Shown in pieces: positions 1-6,003 of a stretch of DNA of 8,249 bases. Origin of the DNA: CAYOFK01 sp964403185 (GTDB taxonomy: Bacteria; Bacteroidota; Bacteroidia; Bacteroidales; VadinHA17); NCBI GenBank assembly GCA_964403185.1, contig CAYOFK010000134.1:1-8249 (forward strand), given 5' to 3'. A model generated the notes under the pieces. It was not told where the DNA came from. It saw only the letters and a list, made by a program, of their open reading frames with translations, and made no database searches. Position 1 is the stretch's first letter; every line of letters begins with the position of its first letter. A program made the translations under genes and the position numbers.

Positions 1-1619
1 TAACTGCAACAGACGGCACTGCTCCGTACACATACCTCTGGGATGATCCGGGGGCACAAACCACTGCTACGGCTTCAGGTCTGGTTGCCGGGGTATATAT
101 TGTAACCGTTACCGATGCCAATGGCTGTACCACCACCGCTACGGCTACCATTACCCAGCCGGCTGCGGCATTAATTGTTTCAGGCAATGTAACTCCTGTA
201 TCCATACAAGGTGGTAATGATGGAGCCATTGATATTACCGTGTCCGGTGGTATTACTCCATACACTTATGCATGGAGTACTTCAGATGGAAGCGGCCTGG
301 TTCCCGGCGATGAAGATCAGACAGGATTGACGGCAGGCACCTATACCGTCTTTGTAACCGATGCCTATGGTTGCACATCAACTGAAAATCACCTCATTAC
401 CGAACCATCAAATATAATAATAACTGAATCCATCACCAATGTCTCCTGCAACGGTGGTAACGATGGTGCTATCAGCATCAGTGTTTCCGGCGGAACACCT
501 CCATACATCTATGCCTGGTCAACCCCTGATGGATCAGGTCTGATACCGACTGATAAAGATCAAACAGGACTCACAGCAGGAACGTATAATGTTATTGTTA
601 CAGATAATAATAGTGTTACTGCCATCGGCAGTTATGTATTATCTGATCCTCCTGCAATCAGTCAAACAATAAATGTGACCGATGTGCTTTGTTTTGGAGA
701 CAATGACGGAAGCATTTCGATATCTGCAAGTGGTGGCACGGGAGCCCTGGAATACAGTCTTGATGGCACATCCTATCAATCATCCAATCTGTTCTCAGGA
801 TTATACGCAAATAACTACACTGTTTTTATCCGCGATGCAAACGGATGTATTGAATCTGTTAATACCATCATAAGTCAGCCTTCAACCGCATTGGGTGGCT
901 CGATTACGTCACAGACCAATATCACTTGTAATGGGGGTAATGATGGTGCCGTAACCATAGATGGGTCGGGTGGTACATCACCTTATGAATATACCCTGGA
1001 TGGTGGAATTTATCAAGCATCCGGTGCCTTCACCGGATTATCTGAAGGAAATTATACTGTTACTATCAGGGACTCGAACGGCTGCACATCAACTGTAAAT
1101 ATTACATTAACTGAGCCCGGTGCCATTCAGATAAATCCCAATGTAAAACATGCATCCTGCCCGGGAATAGCTGATGGCAGCATTACATTGAATCCTTCCG
1201 GCGGAACCCTGCCATATACTTTCCTGTGGTCAGATGGGAGCACAACCGGGAATCTGAACAATGCTGAAGGGGGAATTTACACTGTGCAGATCAGTGATGC
1301 AAATGGTTGCAGTTTTACAAGCAACCAGATTGAAATCCGCCTGACGGGTGATTGTCTGGAGATCCCCACAGCATTCATTCCAAATAATGATGGCTTTAAC
1401 GACTACTGGATCATTGGGAATATTGATCAATATCCCAATGCCACAATTAAGGTATACTCACGATGGGGACAGTTGGTATTCAGTTCAAAGGATGGTTACT
1501 CCGATCCATGGGATGGCACATTCAGGGGCAAGGAGTTACCTATGGATTCATACTTCTATGTAATAGACCTGAAAAATGGTAAAGATCCCATCACAGGTCA
1601 TGTAACGATCATAAAATAA
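1..1619 (+). CDS. Large SprB-repeat surface adhesin with type-B T9SS sorting domain, 5' partial
   Basis: This is the C-terminal end of a long secreted surface protein, probably an adhesin of the gliding or attachment type. The frame is open from base 3 with no stop, so the start lies outside the window; the GTG at 240 falls inside a repeat and is not a start. About five and a third repeats of 74-82 residues are visible, each with the pattern C-x-G-G-N-D-G, then S-G-G-T-x-P-Y, then G-L-x-x-G-x-Y-x-V-x-V-x-D-x-N-G-C and a closing x-x-P; this matches SprB repeats (PF13573). From about base 1353 the last 89 residues match the type-B gliding/CHU_C sorting domain (PF13585/TIGR04131): IPTAFIPNNDGFNDYW, then YSRWGQLVF, a DPWDGTFRGKELP stretch, YFYVIDL and the final TGHVTIIK. 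That domain directs export through the type IX system to the cell surface. The PorP/SprF gene follows after 16 bases, probably in the same operon. The ligand cannot be read from the sequence. Confidence 0.93.
   Translation, partial: TATDGTAPYTYLWDDPGAQTTATASGLVAGVYIVTVTDANGCTTTATATITQPAAALIVSGNVTPVSIQGGNDGAIDITVSGGITPYTYAWSTSDGSGLVPGDEDQTGLTAGTYTVFVTDAYGCTSTENHLITEPSNIIITESITNVSCNGGNDGAISISVSGGTPPYIYAWSTPDGSGLIPTDKDQTGLTAGTYNVIVTDNNSVTAIGSYVLSDPPAISQTINVTDVLCFGDNDGSISISASGGTGALEYSLDGTSYQSSNLFSGLYANNYTVFIRDANGCIESVNTIISQPSTALGGSITSQTNITCNGGNDGAVTIDGSGGTSPYEYTLDGGIYQASGAFTGLSEGNYTVTIRDSNGCTSTVNITLTEPGAIQINPNVKHASCPGIADGSITLNPSGGTLPYTFLWSDGSTTGNLNNAEGGIYTVQISDANGCSFTSNQIEIRLTGDCLEIPTAFIPNNDGFNDYWIIGNIDQYPNATIKVYSRWGQLVFSSKDGYSDPWDGTFRGKELPMDSYFYVIDLKNGKDPITGHVTIIK
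3..1340 (+). repeat. Tandem SprB-type protein repeats (one partial plus five full units)
   Basis: Coding repeats inside the adhesin. By my alignment the boundaries are 3-161 (partial), 162-407, 408-650, 651-881, 882-1118 and 1119-1340. The units fall into two subtypes. Units 2 and 3 share an AWST-x-DGSGL-x-P insert followed by DQTGLTAGTY. Units 4 and 5 instead share EYxLDGxxYQ and an FxGL segment. The pairwise likeness suggests local duplication of neighbouring units. Divergence at third codon positions shows the duplications are not very recent. The array probably continues to the left of the window. Confidence 0.85.
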
Positions 1620-1635
1620 GAAAAAAGAACCAGCC

Positions 1636-2643
1636 ATGGTATACAGATCATCGTTGAAATTCTGCAGCTCAATAATGTTCCTTGGTGTCTTGTTCATCAC
1701 AGGCACTCTGGGATTCGGACAACAAATGGCATTGCAGAGCCAGTTTCTTATGAACGAATACCTGATCAATCCGGCCATTGCCGGAGATGACGGATACACT
1801 AAGATCAATCTGTCAGCGCGTGAACAATGGCTTGGCCTGCCGCAATCGCCAAAAACCCATATAGCCAGTTTCCAGACACGTTTACTAAACTCAAGTTATA
1901 TCCTGAAAAAAAATCCAATCCGGAAGAAAAATCTAAAACCTTCCAAGATGGCCCGGGTTGGACTCGGTGGAATGATTTTTGATGACCGGACCGGTTTGAT
2001 CTCAAGAACCGGATTCCAGTTCACCTATGCCTATCATATTCCATTTCAGGAATCGCAACTTTCTTTTGGGCTGTCGGCAGAATTTTACCAGTTTAAACTT
2101 AACAAGGACAGAATTACACTCCACGATCCGGATGATCCGTATTATCTGAATTATGATTTTGCATCCTTTATTCCCGATGCAAATTTTGGAGTTAACTACA
2201 TGGCTGTGAACTTTAATGCAGGATTCTCAGTTTCACACATATTTCAATCTGCGCTAAAACTTGGAAACAAAGGGAACACTAACTATCAGCTCTTGCGTCA
2301 TTATTATATTCATGGAGGGTACAAATGGGTATTGGCTGATGATTGGCTCATCAATCCGTATATATTGCTTAAAGCCACAAGCAAGTTTAACAGTTTACAG
2401 AGTGATATTAGCGTTACAGCTTTTTATAAAAATACGTACTGGTTTGGTGCTGCTTACCGCACTCCCAGGTTTATTGTAATTAAAGCCGGTATTAAGATTG
2501 AATCGGTTTATATTGGTTATGCATTTGACCACAGTATGGATGACCTGTCATACTATACTGTGGGCACTCATGAATTTCAAATTGCATACAAATTTGGCGG
2601 AAGTCCGCGCCGTTACAGATGGCTTGACCACAAGCTCTATTAA
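1636..2643 (+). CDS. PorP/SprF family type IX secretion system outer-membrane protein
   Basis: A 335-residue outer-membrane beta-barrel protein of the PorP/SprF family (PF11751/TIGR03519). Residues 1-28 form a signal peptide: basic N-terminus, hydrophobic core IMFLGVLFITG, probable cleavage after GFG before QQ. The mature start carries the family signature SQFLMNEYLINPAIAG (35-50) followed by REQWLGLPQSPKTH (62-75). The rest is a series of alternating strands ending in FDHS (297-300), a THEFQIAYKF strand (311-320) and a short basic tail. Known members work with a neighbouring repeat protein: SprF is needed to put the adhesin SprB on the Flavobacterium surface, and type-B sorted substrates generally need a cognate PorP/SprF protein. 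The repeat adhesin 16 bases upstream is therefore the likely client. The ATG at 1636 is preceded by an A-rich stretch (AAAAAAGAA) rather than a strong Shine-Dalgarno sequence. It is a family paralogue; I would not assign porP or sprF as an orthologue. Confidence 0.9.
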   Translation: MVYRSSLKFCSSIMFLGVLFITGTLGFGQQMALQSQFLMNEYLINPAIAGDDGYTKINLSAREQWLGLPQSPKTHIASFQTRLLNSSYILKKNPIRKKNLKPSKMARVGLGGMIFDDRTGLISRTGFQFTYAYHIPFQESQLSFGLSAEFYQFKLNKDRITLHDPDDPYYLNYDFASFIPDANFGVNYMAVNFNAGFSVSHIFQSALKLGNKGNTNYQLLRHYYIHGGYKWVLADDWLINPYILLKATSKFNSLQSDISVTAFYKNTYWFGAAYRTPRFIVIKAGIKIESVYIGYAFDHSMDDLSYYTVGTHEFQIAYKFGGSPRRYRWLDHKLY

Positions 2644-2699
2644 AAGGCAATAATTCTGCAAATAAAATATCTGTTCATAAATTACAAATCACAGGCATT

Positions 2700-2722
2700 T
2701 ATTAACTTTATTTGCCAATGAT
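2700..2722 (+). promoter_or_regulatory. Possible Bacteroidota-type -7 promoter element
   Basis: TTTATTTG at 2707-2714 matches the Bacteroidota -7 consensus TAnnTTTG at all defined bases except one. It lies 19 bases before the ATG at 2734, in the 90-base gap where a new transcript is plausible. No good TTTG -33 element is seen about 20 bases upstream, so this is a weak call. Confidence 0.25.
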
Positions 2723-2733
2723 CTTTAAATGTC

Positions 2734-3879
2734 ATGAACAGAAAAGACTTTCTCTCCGTCACAGGCCTGGCTGGAATAAGTGTTTTTACAGGAGTTACTT
2801 CAGCTGCCAGTAATGCAAAGCCAGGTTTAAAAGAATCTGAATCTCCTGTTAAGATCAATTATGAAAAGATCCGGCTGGAGCTTTGGCACGACTGGACCAT
2901 TAGCAGGGGAACTGCAACTTACAAGGAAAATGTTTTTGTTTATTATCAAAAAGACGGGATTACCGGAGTTGGGGAAGCCGCCCATATGACCGCTGCCGGA
3001 CAAGATGCAGACAGAACCATCAAGGAACTGGAGCTTCTCATTCCCTTATATAAAAACCGGCTTCCCCATGAATTTTTTGATCTTCCCAATCGTGCTAACA
3101 AAATCCTGCCCGGGATATCTCCAGCCAAGGCAGCCCTGGATATCGCATTAATGGATTGGATTGGGAAAAAGCATGGACTCCCCCTTTACAAATTCTTTGG
3201 ACTCAATCCGGAAACAAAGGTTAAAACTTCCTTTTCCATTGGCCGGGATACTCCTGATGCCATGAAGCAAAAAGTAGCCGAAGCGGCTCCCTATCATATT
3301 CTTAAGATCAAATTAACGAATGATGGGGATGAAGACGTTATCAGAACCATCAGATCGGTTACAGATAAACCCATACGTGTGGATATCAATGAAGGCTGGC
3401 TGGAAAAGGAAGAAGCCATCCGGAAGATTGAATGGATGGCCGGTCAGGGAATTGAACTGATTGAGCAACCCATGCCGGAAAACATGATTAAGGAAACTGC
3501 CTGGCTTAAGGAACGGTCTCCTCTGCCTATTATAGCTGATGAGGCCGTGAATTTTGCACAGGATATACCAAAACTGGCGGATGCTTACAACGGGATAAAC
3601 ATAAAGCTGATGAAGTCCGGTGGTTTGGTTGAGGCCTATAAAATGTGCATGGTTGCAGAGGCACTTGGTATGGATATCATGATCGGGTGCATGATTGAAT
3701 CATCCGCAGCCATTAATGCGGCCATTCAGTTGCAATCGCTTTCAAAGTGGCTGGACCTTGACGGGAACCTTCTGATCCGGAACGATCCCTATTCCGGGGC
3801 TATTTTCAGGGATGGGCAATGGTGGGTGAGTGATCTTCCAGGCATAGGAGTTGTTAAAAGAGACGCCAAGCGGTTTTGA
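2734..3879 (+). CDS. Exported dipeptide epimerase-like enzyme (enolase superfamily, muconate-lactonizing subgroup)
   Basis: A 381-residue enolase-superfamily enzyme, most like L-Ala-D/L-Glu (dipeptide) epimerases, which invert the second residue of a dipeptide by proton abstraction. Seen directly: an N-terminal capping domain (about 40-165, with ISRGTATYKENVFV and GVGEA), then the barrel with the full catalytic set. These are KIK at 191-193, metal ligands D217 (VDINEGW), E244 (IEQP) and D269 (ADE), the second lysine K291 (NIKLMKSGG), and a DLDG motif at 341-344. The D-x-D near the C-terminus is typical of dipeptide epimerases, where it holds the substrate amino group. Unusual for the family, residues 1-25 (MNRKDFLSVTGLAGISVF and onward) look like a Tat-type leader with RK in place of RR, so the enzyme is probably exported. 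The ATG at 2734 is the only start that keeps the leader. The uracil-DNA glycosylase gene follows after 18 bases. The substrate, such as muropeptide-derived L-Ala-D-Glu or another dipeptide, cannot be fixed from sequence. Confidence 0.87.
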   Translation: MNRKDFLSVTGLAGISVFTGVTSAASNAKPGLKESESPVKINYEKIRLELWHDWTISRGTATYKENVFVYYQKDGITGVGEAAHMTAAGQDADRTIKELELLIPLYKNRLPHEFFDLPNRANKILPGISPAKAALDIALMDWIGKKHGLPLYKFFGLNPETKVKTSFSIGRDTPDAMKQKVAEAAPYHILKIKLTNDGDEDVIRTIRSVTDKPIRVDINEGWLEKEEAIRKIEWMAGQGIELIEQPMPENMIKETAWLKERSPLPIIADEAVNFAQDIPKLADAYNGINIKLMKSGGLVEAYKMCMVAEALGMDIMIGCMIESSAAINAAIQLQSLSKWLDLDGNLLIRNDPYSGAIFRDGQWWVSDLPGIGVVKRDAKRF

Positions 3880-3885
3880 ACCGCC

Positions 3886-3890
3886 AGGAG
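3886..3890 (+). promoter_or_regulatory. Shine-Dalgarno sequence for ung
   Basis: AGGAG ends 7 bases before the ATG at 3898. It is the clearest ribosome-binding site in the window. It favours the first ATG over the second in-frame ATG at 3907. Confidence 0.6.
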
Positions 3891-3897
3891 ACTGATA

Positions 3898-4569
3898 ATG
3901 AAAAATATGGATGTAAAAATTGAAGAAAGCTGGAAAACCAGGCTAAAAGGGGAATTTCAAAAACCCTATTTTGAGGACCTTGTGGACTTTTTAAAAACCG
4001 AATACCGCAGCAAAACCATCTATCCGCCGGGACCGCTTATTTTTAACGCGTTTAACAAATGTTCTTTCGATGCGTTGAAAGTGGTGATCATCGGCCAGGA
4101 TCCTTATCATGGTGCGGAACAGGCCCACGGCTTGTGTTTCTCAGTCAGGGACTCTGTTGTATTTCCACCCAGCCTGATAAACATATTCAAAGAGATCCAT
4201 AATGATCTGGGAATTCCTGTGCCAAACAGCGGCAATCTTGAAAGATGGGCCGGTCAGGGCGTGCTTTTACTGAATGCCACCCTCACTGTACGGGCACACC
4301 AGGCCGGGTCGCACCAGAACAAAGGTTGGGAACAGTTTACAGATGCAGTTATCGAAGTGGCTGCAACTCAGAAGGAGCATCTGGTATTTCTCCTTTGGGG
4401 TGCGTATGCACAGAAAAAAGCCGCCGTAGTTAACAGGTCCAGGCATTTAGTGCTGGAATCCGCCCACCCCTCTCCTCTTTCGGCAAGCCACGGCTTTTTT
4501 GGCAACCATCATTTTAGTCAGGCCAACACCTACCTCCGCACACATAATCTTACATCAATAAATTGGTAA
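3898..4569 (+). CDS. ung: Uracil-DNA glycosylase, family 1
   Basis: This enzyme removes uracil from DNA (from cytosine deamination or dUMP misincorporation) to start base-excision repair in the cytoplasm. At 223 residues it is the normal family 1 length. All diagnostic motifs are intact: GQDPYH at 66-71 with the water-activating D68; CFSV at 80-83, whose Phe stacks on the uracil; LLLNATLTV at 123-131 with N126, which reads the uracil base; and HPSPLS at 190-195 with catalytic H190, followed by GFFGNHHF in the DNA-intercalating region. No truncation or odd residue is seen. The start at 3898 is supported by an AGGAG site. It sits between the epimerase gene (18-base gap) and the DUF2891 lipoprotein gene (21-base gap), which suggests co-transcription rather than a shared function. 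Confidence 0.97.
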   Translation: MKNMDVKIEESWKTRLKGEFQKPYFEDLVDFLKTEYRSKTIYPPGPLIFNAFNKCSFDALKVVIIGQDPYHGAEQAHGLCFSVRDSVVFPPSLINIFKEIHNDLGIPVPNSGNLERWAGQGVLLLNATLTVRAHQAGSHQNKGWEQFTDAVIEVAATQKEHLVFLLWGAYAQKKAAVVNRSRHLVLESAHPSPLSASHGFFGNHHFSQANTYLRTHNLTSINW

Positions 4570-4581
4570 TATATTAATATA
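4570..4581 (+). repeat. 12-base perfect AT palindrome between ung and the DUF2891 gene
   Basis: TATATTAATATA is its own reverse complement and fills over half of the 21-base gap, starting right after the ung stop codon. It contains only A and T, so chance is a fair explanation in an AT-rich leader. It could also melt easily or bind a regulator. Confidence 0.35.
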
Positions 4582-4590
4582 CAAACTATT

Positions 4591-5724
4591 ATGAGCAAAT
4601 TGAACCTCCTGGTTTTAGCCTTTATTATCCTTGTTCCGGTTTCCTGTAACCAGAATAATCAATCTGAAGAAAAAGCTGAGTTGTTTGAAGAACCAAAGGC
4701 GCTTCCGGTATTCACTTTGGAAATTGCCTCTAATTTCGCCACCATTGCATTGCATTGTGTTCACAGACAGTATCCAAATAAACTCTCGCATGTAATGAAC
4801 GATAGCTCGGAGGTACTTGATCCGGAAACACTGCACCCGGCTTTTTACGGTTGTTTTGACTGGCATTCCTCCGTCCACGGGCACTGGATGCTGGTCAGTC
4901 TTCTCAAATTTTTTCCGGACCTCCCGGAGGGCCCGGCCATCAGGGAAGCTTTATCGGAGAATCTTAGGGCAGCAAATATTGAGGCGGAAGTGGCATATTT
5001 ATATCAACCCAACCGTGCTTCCTTTGAGCGAACCTATGGATGGTCGTGGTTACTTAAGCTGGCTGCTGAGCTCTATCTTTGGGACGATCCGGATGGTGAA
5101 CAATGGCTTGAAAACCTGGAGCCTCTGGCTCTTGCTATTGCAGACCGTTATATAGAATTTCTGCCACGGCAGGAGTATCCCATACGCAGAGGGGTACACC
5201 CGAATACAGCGTTTGGACTCTCATTTGCACTGGATTATGCCAGAATATCGGGTCATACAAAACTTGAAACGGCCATAATCAGCAGAGCAAAAAAATACTT
5301 CATTAATGATCAGAAAATTGCAGCCAGATGGGAGCCGGATGGCGATGATTTTTTATCTCCCAGCCTTGTGGAGGCTGATTTAATGAGCCGTATACTTAAC
5401 ACAGAAAATTTTACAGCATGGTTTAATGAATTCCTTCCTGAGGCAGTATCCGGGAAGCCTGACAATGTATTTAGCCCGGTGAGTGTATCCGACCGTTCCG
5501 ATCCCAAGATCGTGCATTTGGATGGGTTAAACCTGAGCCGTGCCTGGTGCATGTTTCATATTGCAGGGGCTCTGTCTGAAGGCCATAAGGCCATAAAAGT
5601 ATTAAGGGCCTCCGCAGCCAGGCATGGCAATGCCACACTCCCATTTATCGCCAGTGGTAATTATGAAGGGGAACACTGGCTGGCTTCATTTGCAGTGTAT
5701 ATGTTTGCCTGTATGGAAGAATAA
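4591..5724 (+). CDS. DUF2891 family lipoprotein, function unknown
   Basis: A 377-residue protein that I recognise as DUF2891 (PF11199), a family without an assigned function as far as I know. Residues 1-18 are a hydrophobic signal peptide ending at C19 (VPVSC); this reads as a lipobox, with an atypical Pro at -3, so the protein is probably a lipoprotein. The following NQNNQSEEKAE stretch is a short polar tether. The body is mostly helical and rich in Trp, His and acidic residues. Conserved-looking blocks are HPAFYGCFDWHSSVHGHWML (82-101), RTYGWSWLLKLAAEL (147-161), GVHPNTAFGLSFALDYAR (201-218), EPDGDDFLSPSLVEADLM (248-265), HLDGLNLSRAWC (309-320) and a C-terminal GNYEGEHWLASFAVY (356-370). 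Repeated helical pairs with clustered W, H, D and E residues suggest an alpha/alpha-barrel enzyme, possibly acting on carbohydrate; that is inference from composition only. It is the last gene of the plus-strand cluster, 21 bases after ung. Confidence 0.82.
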   Translation: MSKLNLLVLAFIILVPVSCNQNNQSEEKAELFEEPKALPVFTLEIASNFATIALHCVHRQYPNKLSHVMNDSSEVLDPETLHPAFYGCFDWHSSVHGHWMLVSLLKFFPDLPEGPAIREALSENLRAANIEAEVAYLYQPNRASFERTYGWSWLLKLAAELYLWDDPDGEQWLENLEPLALAIADRYIEFLPRQEYPIRRGVHPNTAFGLSFALDYARISGHTKLETAIISRAKKYFINDQKIAARWEPDGDDFLSPSLVEADLMSRILNTENFTAWFNEFLPEAVSGKPDNVFSPVSVSDRSDPKIVHLDGLNLSRAWCMFHIAGALSEGHKAIKVLRASAARHGNATLPFIASGNYEGEHWLASFAVYMFACMEE

Positions 5725-5732
5725 CAAGGAAA

Positions 5733-5750
5733 GGCTGAGGCTGAGACTGA
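5733..5750 (+). repeat. Short tandem hexamer, GGCTGA x3 (last copy GACTGA)
   Basis: Three hexamers in a row, GGCTGA GGCTGA GACTGA, start 9 bases after the DUF2891 stop codon. They are flanked by a short inverted pair, AAGGC (5731-5735) and GCCTT (5752-5756). It looks like replication slippage; a role in transcript ending is possible but has no T-run to support it. Confidence 0.5.
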
Positions 5751-5806
5751 GGCCTTGGTTAAAAGCTATTCGTGATTTTCAGTGACTCATGATGTTTTCG
5801 CACAGG

Positions 5807-5912
5807 GAACGATCAAACGTTCGGCGGACGAAGAAAGCTTAGTGGAATCCCCTGTAAATCGACTTTTTATGTCGATAAGCGATTTGAAAAATCGCTCTGC
5901 ATGCAGTCCGCT
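5807..5912. other. Cluster of inverted repeats able to form a branched structure
   Basis: Four pairings are seen directly. GAACG/CGTTC (5807-5811 with 5818-5822) is a 5-bp stem with a 6-base loop. ATCGAC/GTCGAT (5858-5863 with 5871-5876) is a 6-bp stem. AGCGATTT/AAATCGCT (5878-5885 with 5889-5896) is a perfect 8-bp stem with a GAA loop. GCGGAC/GTCCGC (5824-5829 with 5906-5911) encloses the previous two. A perfect 10-base palindrome, CTGCATGCAG, sits at 5897-5906. Together they could fold as a closed multi-branch element. I do not recognise a known RNA family, and orientation and expression are unknown. It could equally be a repetitive palindromic element or a structured 3' end. Confidence 0.4.
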
Positions 5913-6003
5913 ATTTGATATTCAATCGCGATCTTATTAATTTGGGTGCTGCAACACTGAAAACAGGCCGCAAGGACGCTGGAAGGTCATTCCAATCTTC
6001 CAT

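Larger units (their letters stand above)
5725..6003. other. Convergent intergenic region, non-coding, rich in inverted repeats
   Basis: This 279-base gap separates two converging genes. No reading frame here has a recognisable product. Besides the hexamer repeat and folded block listed separately, it holds ATCGCGAT (5925-5932) and a weak GGAAG/CTTCC hairpin (5981-5985 with 5997-6001) just past the minus-strand gene's stop codon. No stem is followed by a T-run on either strand, so I do not call a Rho-independent terminator. Whatever ends transcription here is not visible to me. Confidence 0.6.

Noticed and set aside
240..242. GTG as the start of the adhesin gene
   Set aside because: The same frame is open to the left edge and codes for more of the same repeat with no break, so the codon is an internal Val.
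162..1340. Possible CRISPR or non-coding satellite array
   Set aside because: Units are 220-246 bases, divergent at DNA level, in one open frame and match a protein repeat family.
4817..5155. 112-residue plus-strand frame inside the DUF2891 gene
   Set aside because: It is an out-of-frame overlap of a gene with strong family motifs; its product has no domain-like pattern.
3898..5724. Defence or toxin-antitoxin system around ung and the DUF2891 gene
   Set aside because: The ung product is a complete housekeeping repair enzyme and the neighbour is a probable envelope lipoprotein; no toxin, nuclease or immunity domain is seen.
5878..5896. Rho-independent terminator from the 8-bp hairpin
   Set aside because: No T-run follows the stem on either strand. 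The nearby T-run on the plus strand lies inside the loop of the preceding hairpin.
5801..5912. Integron attC site or IS end
   Set aside because: No GTTRRRY-type core sites, no integrase or transposase nearby, and no flanking target duplication could be found.
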